The notes beneath the pieces are model-generated. The model was not told where the DNA came from. It searched no databases and saw only the letters and a list, made by a program, of their open reading frames with translations. A program made the translations under genes and the position numbers. Below are positions 21,072 through 29,201 of a stretch of DNA of 64,000 bases, in pieces. This DNA is from Streptomyces marinisediminis (lineage in GTDB: Bacteria; Actinomycetota; Actinomycetes; Streptomycetales; Streptomycetaceae): the NCBI RefSeq assembly GCF_026262575.1, contig NZ_JAPKFL010000013.1:62001-126000 (forward strand). The letters are read 5' to 3'. Position 1 is the stretch's first letter. Every line of letters starts with the position of its first letter.

Positions 21072-21533
21072 ATGTTCGGCAAGCGCCGCCCGTCCGGCAC
21101 ATCCGGCACATCCGGCACGTCCCGCGCGTCGGGTACGTCCGGCACGTCCCGCGTGCTGCGGGGCGGCGTCCTGGCCGCCGCCCTGGCCCTCGCGGCGGGC
21201 ACCGCCCCGGCGTCGGCCGCACCGGCGGCGCCGGCCGCGCCGGCGGCGTCCACGGCGTCGGTGGGCGCCCAGGCCGACAGCATCGGCGACTGCCCCTACC
21301 CCTACGTGTGCCTCTACGACGTCTCCTCCGGCCGCAAGGTGAGCCAGTTCCGCGACGTGACCAGCGGCTACCAGCCGGTCGCCAGCAACCGGTACGACGT
21401 GGTCAACACGCGCTACGACGACGTCGCGTACTTCCGGCACTTCGACACCTACGTGTGCATCGCGCCCCGCGCCCGCACCTCGCTGCCCAGCGTGAACGGC
21501 ATCCGGATCAGTTGGGAGGCGACGTGCCGCTGA
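21072..21533 (+). CDS. Secreted peptidase-inhibitor-I36-like protein (copy 2)
   Basis: 153 residues from ATG 21072, preceded by GGAGG with suitable spacing. An in-frame ATG at 21048 overlaps the previous stop but has no ribosome site. The N-terminus is a Ser-Gly-Thr repeat (GTSGTSGTSRASGTSGTS) coded by tandem ~9-bp DNA units, then a hydrophobic signal sequence ending APASAAP. The mature domain reads CPYPYVCLYDVSSGRKVSQF and later NTRYDDVAYFRHF, matching the copy at 20132 position by position, with four cysteines. The repetitive n-region probably grew by slippage. Exact function unknown. Confidence 0.75.
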   Translation: MFGKRRPSGTSGTSGTSRASGTSGTSRVLRGGVLAAALALAAGTAPASAAPAAPAAPAASTASVGAQADSIGDCPYPYVCLYDVSSGRKVSQFRDVTSGYQPVASNRYDVVNTRYDDVAYFRHFDTYVCIAPRARTSLPSVNGIRISWEATCR

Positions 21534-21557
21534 GCGCGCCGCACCACCGGTGACCCG

Positions 21558-21596
21558 GGGGCGCGGGGCCGTCCGCACCGGGCGGCCCCGCGCCCC
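21558..21596. terminator. Hairpin between convergent genes
   Basis: A perfect 14-bp GC stem (21558-21571 with 21583-21596) and an 11-base loop, between the I36-like gene and the convergent methyltransferase gene. Confidence 0.7.
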
Positions 21597-21619
21597 GCGC
21601 GTCCCCGGGCAGCGGCGCG

Positions 21620-22312
21620 TCAGGCGGGGCGGGCCAGGGCCCAGACGTGGTCGTCGGTCAGGTAGCGCTCCAGCCTGAGGTCCGCCCCGGCGAGCGCGGA
21701 CTCGAACGCCTCGCGCGTCAGCGGGTGCGTGCGGAAGGTGTGCGTCCACCGCGCGTCCGGGAAGACGTACTCGGCGTGCACGCTGTGCGCGCCGGCGCCA
21801 CCGGCGGGTTCGCAGGACACGATGCGCACCGTGCCCCCGCCCGCGACGGGGCGCTCCCGCGGCAGGTCGCTGTGCCAGTCGTACCCCTCGCGCTGGACGA
21901 GGACCCGCCCGTCGTCGGCGACGTGGCGGCGGCAGGCGGCCAGCAGCGCCGCGCGCCCGGCGGCGTCCGCCGTGTGGACGAGGAAGGAGGCGAGCAGCAC
22001 CGCGTCGAAGCGCTCGTCAAGCTCCAGGTCCTCGATGGCGCCGCAGACCGTGCGGGCGCCGCGCACGCGCGCCAGCATCTGCGGTGACTCGTCCACCGCC
22101 GTCACCCGGAACCCGCGCTCCAGCAGCGGGTGCGTCACGCGGCCCGCGCCGCTGCCCAGTTCGAGCAGCGTGGCCCCGGCCGGGACGGCGCCGGCGACGA
22201 TCTCCGGCTCGTCGCCCGCCGGCATCCTGGCGTACAGCTCGACCGCGCAGCCGTCCGGGGTGATGGCGCCCGGCCCGGACCCGCGGTGCCCTTCGCGCTG
22301 GTGTGGAGTCAT
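21620..22312 (-). CDS. Class I SAM-dependent methyltransferase
   Basis: 230 residues from ATG 22312. The SAM-binding loop is TLLELGSGAGRVTHPLLERG, followed by an acidic residue in VTAVDESPQML and the DAVLLASFLVH motif IV region, a standard Rossmann methyltransferase. The substrate is not evident; small-molecule methyltransferases of this type are common in Streptomyces. It lies 7 bp downstream of the HTH-DUF2690 gene on the same strand and may be co-transcribed with it. Confidence 0.85.
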   Translation of the reverse strand: MTPHQREGHRGSGPGAITPDGCAVELYARMPAGDEPEIVAGAVPAGATLLELGSGAGRVTHPLLERGFRVTAVDESPQMLARVRGARTVCGAIEDLELDERFDAVLLASFLVHTADAAGRAALLAACRRHVADDGRVLVQREGYDWHSDLPRERPVAGGGTVRIVSCEPAGGAGAHSVHAEYVFPDARWTHTFRTHPLTREAFESALAGADLRLERYLTDDHVWALARPA

Positions 22313-22319
22313 CGCCCCA

Positions 22320-23321
22320 TCATGACGGCACGGGCGGTGCCTCGGGGAGAGGTGCGCCGCCGCCGGGTTCCGTGCACCCCTCCCCCCCGTCGGCGGCCAG
22401 CCAGCAGGCGCGCACCTCACCCGGCGTGGGGGCGCCCACCATGACGGTGTAGGCGGCGAGGTTGGCGTCGTCGGGCACCGTCTCGACGTGGCGGCGGCCG
22501 TCCTCGGTGACGACCTCCACCCGGTCGCCGGGCTGCGCCCATCTGATCCGCGCCCAGGCCGCCCGGCAGGCGCTGGAGTAGCGCACCTCGACGTAGGAGG
22601 AGCCCACGCGGCTGGTCGCCGCCGTCCAGGCGTCCCCGCCGCAGCCCTGCGCCACCGAGTCCAGCCCCTCGCAGGTGCCCCCGTGGCACTGGACGACCTG
22701 GCCCTGGACGGGGTCGCCGGCGGCCGGGTGCCCCCCGGACCCGCCGGGGGCGGCGGGCTCGTCCCGCCCGGCGAACACGCCGAGCACGACGGCGCCGGTC
22801 AGCGCGACGGCGGCCAGCCCGGCCAGCACACCGGTACGCGTGGCGCGGCGGGGCGGGGGCGCCTGCGGCCGCGCGGCGGGGGCGGGCGACGCCGCTGGGG
22901 CGGCGGGTGCCGGTGTGGCCGGTTCCGGCGTGTCCGCGTCCGGCGCGGCCCCGTCCGGGGCGAGCGCCGACGGCGGGTTCACGTCCGGTGCGGCCGGTGC
23001 CGGTGCGGCCGCCGGGCCGGCCGGTGGGTCGGCCGGTGCGGTGGTGCGGCCGCGTCCGCTGACCGCGTGGTCCGCCAACTCCCACAGCACCGCGACGCGT
23101 TCCACGTCACCGCCCGCCCGCCGGGCGAGCGCGCGCACGGCCGCCTCGGGGGGTAGCTGGCAGCCGTTGAGGCACCGGTCCCACGAGGACTTGCTGTAGG
23201 CGGTGACCTCGGCCAGCCCGGCGAGGCTGAGTCCGGTGGCGTCCTTCTGCGCGCGCAACTCCTGGAAGAACCGCTCGACATCGGGCTCCAGCCCGTCGGG
23301 AAGTGGCTTCCACTCGGTCAT
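22320..23321 (-). CDS. HTH-transmembrane-DUF2690 protein (copy 1)
   Basis: 333 residues from ATG 23321. Residues about 12-80 are an XRE-type helix-turn-helix (LSLAGLAEVTAYSKSSWDR). A Pro/Ala-rich linker follows, then one membrane helix (GVLAGLAAVALTGAVVLGVF). The outer part is a DUF2690-type domain: CHGGTCEGLDSVAQGC, then the YVEVRYSSACRAAWARI block. The layout suggests a membrane-bound DNA-binding protein with an external sensor. A paralogue lies at 24052. A divergent peptidoglycan-binding lipoprotein gene starts 132 bp away, so both promoters probably share that gap. Signal unknown. Confidence 0.85.
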   Translation of the reverse strand: MTEWKPLPDGLEPDVERFFQELRAQKDATGLSLAGLAEVTAYSKSSWDRCLNGCQLPPEAAVRALARRAGGDVERVAVLWELADHAVSGRGRTTAPADPPAGPAAAPAPAAPDVNPPSALAPDGAAPDADTPEPATPAPAAPAASPAPAARPQAPPPRRATRTGVLAGLAAVALTGAVVLGVFAGRDEPAAPGGSGGHPAAGDPVQGQVVQCHGGTCEGLDSVAQGCGGDAWTAATSRVGSSYVEVRYSSACRAAWARIRWAQPGDRVEVVTEDGRRHVETVPDDANLAAYTVMVGAPTPGEVRACWLAADGGEGCTEPGGGAPLPEAPPVPS

Positions 23322-23453
23322 CCGCAAGACCCCTGTCGATCTCGTCGTGCTGGGCTTTTCCCCCAACCCTCACACGCCGGTGGGCAACGGCCCTACCACG
23401 GGCCGGAACCCGGGACGTGCGCCGGGCGTTGGGGGCACGGTAAAAACTTCCCC

Positions 23454-24038
23454 ATGCCACTCCCCCGATATGTCGCCGTGACCACCGTGACCCTGACCGT
23501 GGCGATGCTGGGCGCGGCCGGCTGCGCGGAGCCGTCCTCCTCCCGCCCGGCCGCCTCCGAGGCCGTGGACACCAAAACCGTGGACACCGACGCCCCCGCC
23601 GCCCCGCTCGACCGCCCCTACGTCACCGGGGAGGGCGCGCCGGCCGACGACTGGGACGACGAGGGGCTCCTCGGCGAGAACCTGCCGATCCGCAGCGACC
23701 TGGCCGCGCTGTGGCAGACGGTGCTCTGGGCCGACGGCTACCTCGAACGCGACGCCATCGACTGCCGGTACGCCGGGGCCACCGTGCAGGCGACCCGCAC
23801 CTGGCAGAGCAACCGCGGGCTGGGCGCCGACGGCATCGTGGGGCCCCTGACGTTCGGCCGCGCCCGGGAGCAACTCGTCGAGCGGGACGGGGAGATCCAC
23901 TACACCGGCACCGAGCACACCGTGCCGTTCCGGCGCGCCGAGGACGGCCGGTACCTGGTGGCGGACGCCGGCTCCCACCGGCCGCTGCGCCGGGACCGGG
24001 CGACGCTCGACGTCTGCGCGGACGCCGCCGACCGCTGA
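23454..24038 (+). CDS. Putative peptidoglycan-binding lipoprotein
   Basis: 194 residues. A signal peptide ends in the lipobox LGAAGC (Cys about residue 24), so the protein should be tethered outside. The middle holds a peptidoglycan-binding-like module: LAALWQTVLWADGYL, TVQATRTWQSNRGLG and DGIVGPLTFGRAREQL. The last ~50 residues look like a small beta domain ending with a single Cys. It lies between two HTH-DUF2690 genes, divergent from one and convergent with the other (13 bp gap). Confidence 0.78.
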   Translation: MPLPRYVAVTTVTLTVAMLGAAGCAEPSSSRPAASEAVDTKTVDTDAPAAPLDRPYVTGEGAPADDWDDEGLLGENLPIRSDLAALWQTVLWADGYLERDAIDCRYAGATVQATRTWQSNRGLGADGIVGPLTFGRAREQLVERDGEIHYTGTEHTVPFRRAEDGRYLVADAGSHRPLRRDRATLDVCADAADR

Positions 24039-24051
24039 CGCGGGCCGGGCG

Positions 24052-25137
24052 TCACCGCGCCCCGCTGCCGGACCACACCTGGTGCCCGGCGTCCAGGCAC
24101 GCCTGGACGTCCGGCAGCACCGCGCAGAACTGCACGTTGCTGCCCAGGGTGGCGGGCGCGGGCAGCATGCGGGTGCGCGCGGCACCGGCCGGCTCCCAGC
24201 GCTGCCCCGCCCCGCGCACGCTCAGGCTGAGCCCGCGCACGTCGTCCGACGGCACCACCTCGCCCCACACCGTGCCGCAGGCGGGGCTGTGGAACAGCTC
24301 CACGCGGTGCCCGTCGCGCACGTAGCGGCCCAGGCTGCGCCGGTCGCGCGCGCACCCCGCGCGCTCGGCGTCCAGCCCCGCGCAGCCCCGCCCCCGGCAC
24401 CCGGCCGCGCTGTCGGCGCCCGCCCCGGGGGCCGGGGCGGGCACGGGCCAGGGCCACTCCGGCCGGACCGCCCCGCCCGCGGTGGAAGCGGGCACTCCGG
24501 CCAGCAGCGCCACCGCGAGCACCCCGAGCAGGGCGCGCGGCACGCGGGTCCGGAGCCCCTCCGCCCGCGTGCCGGACGGCGCGTGCGGGTACGCGGCATC
24601 CGAAGCGGGCCGGTGCGCGCCGGGGGGCGCGGGGGCCTGCGGCACGGGCGGCACGCGCGAGGCCGGAGCGGCGGCCCGAGTCGGCGCCGCGCGGGCGGGT
24701 TCGGGTTGGCGGGGGCCGGGGACGGGCTCGCGGGAGACGGGGGCGGGAGCGCTTCCGGGCTCCGGGGCGGGGGCGGCTCCCGGAACGGAGCCCGGAGCCG
24801 GAGCGGGGACGGGGGCCGCGGAGGCGGCGGTGGAGGGGGTCGCGGAAGCGGCGGGGGAAGCGGTGCGCCGGGCGGCGTCGGCGGTCTCCCACAGCACGCC
24901 CAGCCGCACCAGGCCGCGCGCGTCCACCCCGGCGAGTTCGCCGAGCGCGTCGACCGCGTCGCGGGGCGGGAAGGCCGCCCCGCCGAGGTAGCGGTGCCAG
25001 GAGGAGGCGCTGTAGGGGGTCCGCCCCGCCAGCGCGGAGTAGCTGAGGCCGGTGCGGTCCTTCAGCAACCGCAACCGCTGGACCAGTCGCCGCGTCTCCG
25101 GCGACAGCGTTGCCGGCAGCGGGCGCCAGCGTGCCAT
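24052..25137 (-). CDS. HTH-transmembrane-DUF2690 protein (copy 2)
   Basis: 361 residues. N-terminal helix-turn-helix (LSYSALAGRTPYSASSWHRY) aligned in position with that of the 22320 gene. A long Ala/Pro/Glu-rich linker of about 120 residues is followed by one membrane helix (LLGVLAVALLAGVPAST). The external part has the DUF2690-like cysteine pattern CRGRGCAGLDAERAGC with the HRVELFHSPACGTVWGEV block, and further cysteines at the C-terminus (FCAVLPDVQACLDAG). It is probably a one-component membrane regulator like its paralogue. The linker DNA (about 24600-24890) is highly repetitive and GC-rich. Confidence 0.82.
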   Translation of the reverse strand: MARWRPLPATLSPETRRLVQRLRLLKDRTGLSYSALAGRTPYSASSWHRYLGGAAFPPRDAVDALGELAGVDARGLVRLGVLWETADAARRTASPAASATPSTAASAAPVPAPAPGSVPGAAPAPEPGSAPAPVSREPVPGPRQPEPARAAPTRAAAPASRVPPVPQAPAPPGAHRPASDAAYPHAPSGTRAEGLRTRVPRALLGVLAVALLAGVPASTAGGAVRPEWPWPVPAPAPGAGADSAAGCRGRGCAGLDAERAGCARDRRSLGRYVRDGHRVELFHSPACGTVWGEVVPSDDVRGLSLSVRGAGQRWEPAGAARTRMLPAPATLGSNVQFCAVLPDVQACLDAGHQVWSGSGAR

Positions 25138-25551
25138 CGTCTCCCGCCACCTTCCCCGGGGGCCGTACGGTTCTCCGGCAGTCTGCCACGGCCGCCCGGT
25201 GGCGCCGCGTCAGCAGGCGGCCGGAGCGGGCCGCGTGGACGCTCCACCCGGCTGTCCGGTTGATGCGGGTGTGCACCCCGGGGACGGCCGGGGCGCGTGT
25301 GACGTGCACCACCCCGCCCTCTTGGCAACAACTGTCACATTGGCGTTACCGGGTCGAGACATGCTAGGCGCGGCGACCCGCGTCGCAAACCGGACAACTG
25401 CGTGGTCGTGGGCTCGTAGTCGGACATTGATCATGGGCACCGGTGCACCCTGACGAGGGATCAAACACCGCGAATCGGGCGCACCTCGTGGACTTGTGGT
25501 GGAGAACACGAGGGTTGAGCGGAACGTTCGGGCTCTGGTTCTCTGGCCCCC

Positions 25552-26412
25552 ATGTCCAACGCTCACATACGCAGCCACCGGAAACCCCGGCGTTCCTCGC
25601 GGAACACGCTCATCCGCTCGGGTGTTGCCGGTGGCGTCCTCACGACTCTCGCGGTGACCGGCGCGGCCTCTCCGTCCTCCGCCGACGACCAGGCCTCCCC
25701 GGGCGACACCGTGGAACTGCCGACGCTGGACGGACTCATCAGCTCCGGTACCGCGCGCGCCGCCCAGGCCACGCAGACCATCGCCATCCGCTACGACGTG
25801 GCGGCCGCGCAGGACCAGGCGGCCGAAGCGGCCCAGGAGGCCGCCGCCCAGGCGAAGAAGAAGGCCAGGGAGCGGGCCGAGCGGGAGGCCGCGGAGGAGG
25901 CCGAGCGGAAGGCCGAGGAGGCCGCCGCCCGTGCCCGCGCCGAGGAGCGGGCCGAGCAGGAGCGCGCCGAGCAGCGGCGCACCGCCTCGCGCAGCGCCGA
26001 GCGCCCGGAGGTGGCCACCGCCTCCGAGGCCGCGACCCCGGCACCCGCGCCCGCCGGGGGCAGCGCGTCGGCCATCGTCGACTTCGTGCGCGCGCAGGTG
26101 GGCAAGGCCTACGTCATGGGCTCCACCGGCCCCAGCGCCTACGACTGCTCCGGCCTGACCAGCGCCGCGTACAAGCAGGTCGGCGTCAGCCTCCCCCGCA
26201 CCTCGCAGGCCCAGTCGACGACGGGCACCGACGTGCCGCTGAGCCAGGTGCAGCCGGGCGACATCCTCTACTGGGGCGGCAAGGGCAGCGCCTACCACGT
26301 GGCGATCTACGTGGGCGGCGGCAAGTTCGTGGGCGCGCAGAACAGCGGCACGGGCGTCGTCGAGCGGGACATGAGCTGGGACCCGCCGTCCGGCGCGGTG
26401 CGCGTGCTCTGA
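25552..26412 (+). CDS. NlpC/P60-family peptidoglycan hydrolase
   Basis: 286 residues. A Sec signal peptide ends near SPSSADD (residue ~45). A long Ala/Glu/Arg coiled-coil follows (about residues 80-150). The C-terminal NlpC/P60 cysteine peptidase domain has the catalytic Cys199 (SAYDCSGLTSAAY) and His249 (SAYHVAIYVGGG). Such enzymes cut the D-Glu to diamino-acid bond of the wall peptide. No Shine-Dalgarno is visible before the ATG (preceding bases TCTGGCCCCC), and no better start exists, so it may be leaderless or have a structured leader. A 7-bp hairpin (25484-25490 with 25507-25513) lies just upstream. The remaining 413-bp upstream gap shows no other gene. Confidence 0.92.
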   Translation: MSNAHIRSHRKPRRSSRNTLIRSGVAGGVLTTLAVTGAASPSSADDQASPGDTVELPTLDGLISSGTARAAQATQTIAIRYDVAAAQDQAAEAAQEAAAQAKKKARERAEREAAEEAERKAEEAAARARAEERAEQERAEQRRTASRSAERPEVATASEAATPAPAPAGGSASAIVDFVRAQVGKAYVMGSTGPSAYDCSGLTSAAYKQVGVSLPRTSQAQSTTGTDVPLSQVQPGDILYWGGKGSAYHVAIYVGGGKFVGAQNSGTGVVERDMSWDPPSGAVRVL

Positions 26413-26440
26413 CGCGCTTCCCCGGGCCGGTCCCGGACAG

Positions 26441-26492
26441 GCGTGCGGAAGGGGCCGCCACCCCGTGCGGGGTGGCGGCCCCTTCCGCACGC
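26441..26492. terminator. Strong bidirectional terminator
   Basis: A perfect 24-bp stem (26441-26464 with 26469-26492) and a GTGC loop separate the convergent NlpC/P60 and MenJ-like genes. The arms contain GGAAGGGG and CCCCTTCC. Confidence 0.88.
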
Positions 26493-26522
26493 CGCCGCGG
26501 CTTCCGCGCGCCGGCGCCGGGC

Positions 26523-27818
26523 TCACGCGCGCGGCGTGACCCGGGTGAGGGCGTTGATCAGCCGGTCGCCCGCGTCGCCGCCGGCGGGGTCGGTGAGGTT
26601 GGCCAGGAGCTTGAGCGTGAAGCGCATGAGCACCGGGTGGGTGAGGCCGCGCTGCGTGGCGAGCTTCATCACCTTCGGGTTGCCGATGAGCTTCACGAAC
26701 GCCCGGCCGAGCGTGTAGTAGCCGCCGTAGGTGTCGGCGAGCACCTTCGGGTAGCCCTGGAGCGCCCGCTCGCGCTGCCCGGCGCTCGCGCGCGCGTGCG
26801 CCTGCACGATGACGTCGGCGGCCAGCGCGCCGGACTCCATGGCGTAGGCGATGCCCTCGCCGTTGAACGGGTTCACCAGGCCGCCCGCGTCCCCGACGAG
26901 GAGCAGCCCGCGCGTGTAGTGCGGCTTGCGGTTGAACGCCATGGGCAGCGCGGCGCCGCGGATCGGACCCGTCATGTTCTCCGGCGTGTAGCCCCACTCC
27001 TCGGGCATGGACGCGCACCACGCCTTCAGCACCTCGCGCCAGTCCAGCTCCCGGAAGGCGCTGGAGCTGTTGAGGATGCCGAGCCCGACGTTGGACGTGC
27101 CGTCGCCCATCCCGAAGACCCACCCGTAGCCGGGCAGCAGCCGGTCCTGCTCGCCGCGCCGGTCCCACAGCTCCAGCCACGACTCCAGGTAGTCGTCCTC
27201 GTGCCGGGGCGAGGTGAAGTAGGTGCGCACCGCGACGCCCATCGGCCGGTCCTCGCGCCGGTGCAGGCCCATCTTCAGCGACAGCCGCGTGGAGTTGCCG
27301 TCCGCGGCGACGACGACCGGCGCGCGGAAGACGGCGGGCCGGCGCTCCTCGCCCAGCTTCGCCTCGACGCCGACGACGCGCCCGGCGGCGTCGAGCACCG
27401 GGTCCTGCACGGCGCAGCGCTCGTACAGCCGCGCACCGGCCTTCTCGGCCTGCCGCGCGAGCTGCTCGTCGAAGTCGTCGCGCTTGCGCACCAGTCCGTA
27501 GTCGGGGTAGCTGGCCAGGTCCGGCCAGTCGAGCTGGAGGCGGTGGCCGCCGCCGATGATGCGCAGGCCCTTGTTGCGCAGCCAGCCGGCCTCCGGCGAG
27601 ACGTCGATCCCCATGCCGACGAGCTGCTTGACGGCGCGCGGGGTCAGCCCGTCACCGCAGACCTTCTCGCGCGGGAACGCCGTCTTCTCCAGCAGCAGCA
27701 CGTCCAGGCCGGAGCGGGCGAGGTGATAGGCCGCGGTGGACCCGGCCGGACCGGCTCCGACGACGATCACGTCGGCCTGGTGCTCGGAGGGGGCAGGCTT
27801 CGACTGCGGTTCCGCCAC
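26523..27818 (-). CDS. Geranylgeranyl reductase family FAD enzyme (MenJ-like)
   Basis: 431 residues. An N-terminal FAD-binding Rossmann motif (DVIVVGAGPAGSTAAYHLAR) is followed by REKVCGDGLTPRAVKQL, and the second flavin motif LLVGDAGGLVNPFNGEGIAY sits near residue 300. Family members reduce isoprenoid double bonds; in actinobacteria MenJ partly saturates the menaquinone side chain. Menaquinone genes lie just upstream (menG starts 37 bp away), which supports that role. Its position between an NlpC gene and menG is, as I recall, also seen in S. coelicolor. Confidence 0.9.
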   Translation of the reverse strand: MAEPQSKPAPSEHQADVIVVGAGPAGSTAAYHLARSGLDVLLLEKTAFPREKVCGDGLTPRAVKQLVGMGIDVSPEAGWLRNKGLRIIGGGHRLQLDWPDLASYPDYGLVRKRDDFDEQLARQAEKAGARLYERCAVQDPVLDAAGRVVGVEAKLGEERRPAVFRAPVVVAADGNSTRLSLKMGLHRREDRPMGVAVRTYFTSPRHEDDYLESWLELWDRRGEQDRLLPGYGWVFGMGDGTSNVGLGILNSSSAFRELDWREVLKAWCASMPEEWGYTPENMTGPIRGAALPMAFNRKPHYTRGLLLVGDAGGLVNPFNGEGIAYAMESGALAADVIVQAHARASAGQRERALQGYPKVLADTYGGYYTLGRAFVKLIGNPKVMKLATQRGLTHPVLMRFTLKLLANLTDPAGGDAGDRLINALTRVTPRA

Positions 27819-27854
27819 GAGGACTCCCGGAGGTTAGGCGCTGGTCCCCGAAGT

Positions 27855-28571
27855 CTATGCGGGGGCCTTATCGGGCCGGACGCCGCGGTGCAGGGCGACG
27901 ATGCCGCCGGTCAGGTCGCGCCACGCCACCCGCTCCCACCCCGCGCGCAGCAGGCGCCGGGCCAGCGCCGGCTGGTCCGGCCAGGCCCGGATCGACTCCG
28001 CGAGGTAGACGTAGGCCTCCGGGTTGGAGGAGACCGCGCGGGCCACCGACGGCAGCGCGCGCATCAGGTACTCGGTGTAGACGGTGCGCACGGGCGCGAC
28101 GACGGGGTGGCTGAACTCGCAGATGACCACGCGCCCGCCCGGCCGCGTCACGCGCAGCAGTTCGCGCAGCGCGGCCTGGGTGTCCTGGATGTTGCGCAGC
28201 CCGAAGGAGATGGTGACGGCGTCGAAGGCCGCGTCGCGGAACGGCAGCGCGGTGCCGTCCCCGGCCGTGAACGGCATCCACGGCTGCCGCCGCTTGCCCT
28301 CGCGCAGCATGCCGAGGCTGAAGTCGCAGGGCACGGTGTAGGCGCCGGCGTCCGCGAACGGCACCGAGGAGGTGCCGGTGCCCGCGGCCAGGTCCAGCAC
28401 CCGCTCGCCCGGCCGGGCGGCGACGGCCCGCGCCACGGCGCGGCGCCACAGCCGGGCCTGACCGAGCGAGAGCACGTCGTTGGTCAGGTCGTACTTGGCC
28501 GCCACCTTGTCGAACATCGCGGCGACTTCACGGGGCTGCTTGTCCAGGCTTGCGCGCGTCACGGGGCTCAT
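27855..28571 (-). CDS. menG: Demethylmenaquinone methyltransferase
   Basis: 238 residues from ATG 28571, with GGGGAGA upstream. UbiE/MenG signatures: [20 protein letters not shown], the SAM loop [16 protein letters not shown], and [20 protein letters not shown]. It performs the last methylation of menaquinone. Together with mqnC and mqnA upstream and the MenJ-like reductase downstream it forms a quinone block near the complex I operon that uses the product. Confidence 0.95.
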   Translation of the reverse strand: MSPVTRASLDKQPREVAAMFDKVAAKYDLTNDVLSLGQARLWRRAVARAVAARPGERVLDLAAGTGTSSVPFADAGAYTVPCDFSLGMLREGKRRQPWMPFTAGDGTALPFRDAAFDAVTISFGLRNIQDTQAALRELLRVTRPGGRVVICEFSHPVVAPVRTVYTEYLMRALPSVARAVSSNPEAYVYLAESIRAWPDQPALARRLLRAGWERVAWRDLTGGIVALHRGVRPDKAPA

Positions 28572-28678
28572 TGTCTCCCCCGCCCGGCCGCTCCCCGAAA
28601 CCGGGTGGCCGCCCGCGCGCTGCGGCTCCCCCGCCGGCTCCCGGCGCGCTCGGCGCACGCGGCGCACGCGGCGCCGTC

Positions 28679-29188
28679 TCAGCCGCGCCGGTAGACCAGC
28701 CGCCCGGAGACCGCCGTGGCCAGGCACGCCCCGTCGGGCGCGGACACGGTGAAGTGGGCGGGCCCGCCGACCGCGAGGACGGGCGTGCGGGGGGCGTCGT
28801 ACACCGGCAGCCCCGAGCGCCGCACCGCGACCCGCACGGCCGGTCGGGAGAAGGGCCCCACCAGCGCCGTCACCCCCTGGCCCAGCAGGCGCTGGAGGCC
28901 CCGGCGGGCGCTGTGGCCCCAGCGGGTGTCGTCCAGCACCGGCAGCGCGGCGCCGGTGAGCGGTGCGGTGCCCAGCTCGCCGGACTCGCGCGGGTCGGGG
29001 TGGTACGTCTCCTCCAGGTACCGCGCGGCGTCGGCGTGGCAGCGGCCCGCGTGGACGACGCCCGCCCACCGGCGCTCCCGGGCCCCCGGGTGGGCGCGGG
29101 CCAGCTCGTCGGCCGGGCCGAGCGCGGCGATACGCGCACCGGCCACCACCACCGCGTCCCCCGACGCCGGGACGTGCAGCGTCAGCAC
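28679..29188 (-). CDS. Imidazolonepropionase-like (amidohydrolase N-domain) protein
   Basis: 169 residues from ATG 29188. The start [20 protein letters not shown] and GPADEL resemble the N-terminal beta domain of amidohydrolases. The centre keeps [20 protein letters not shown] and a closing [10 protein letters not shown] strand. The metal-binding barrel of a real amidohydrolase is missing, so it is unlikely to be an active deaminase or hydrolase of that family. It lies 13 bp after mqnC and 107 bp before menG on the same strand, and this association is, as I recall, conserved in Streptomyces. A supporting role near menaquinone synthesis is possible but unproven. Confidence 0.65.
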   Translation of the reverse strand: MLTLHVPASGDAVVVAGARIAALGPADELARAHPGARERRWAGVVHAGRCHADAARYLEETYHPDPRESGELGTAPLTGAALPVLDDTRWGHSARRGLQRLLGQGVTALVGPFSRPAVRVAVRRSGLPVYDAPRTPVLAVGGPAHFTVSAPDGACLATAVSGRLVYRRG

Positions 29189-29201
29189 GGCCGGGCCCGG
29201 C

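Noticed and set aside
25330..25551. Cyclic-di-AMP (ydaO) riboswitch before the NlpC/P60 gene
   Set aside because: Some Streptomyces wall-hydrolase genes have one, but the conserved ydaO core segments could not be found in this leader; only a 7-bp hairpin is visible.
28679..29188. Active imidazolonepropionase of histidine breakdown
   Set aside because: At 169 residues it lacks the metal-binding barrel; only N-terminal-domain likeness remains and no hut genes are nearby.
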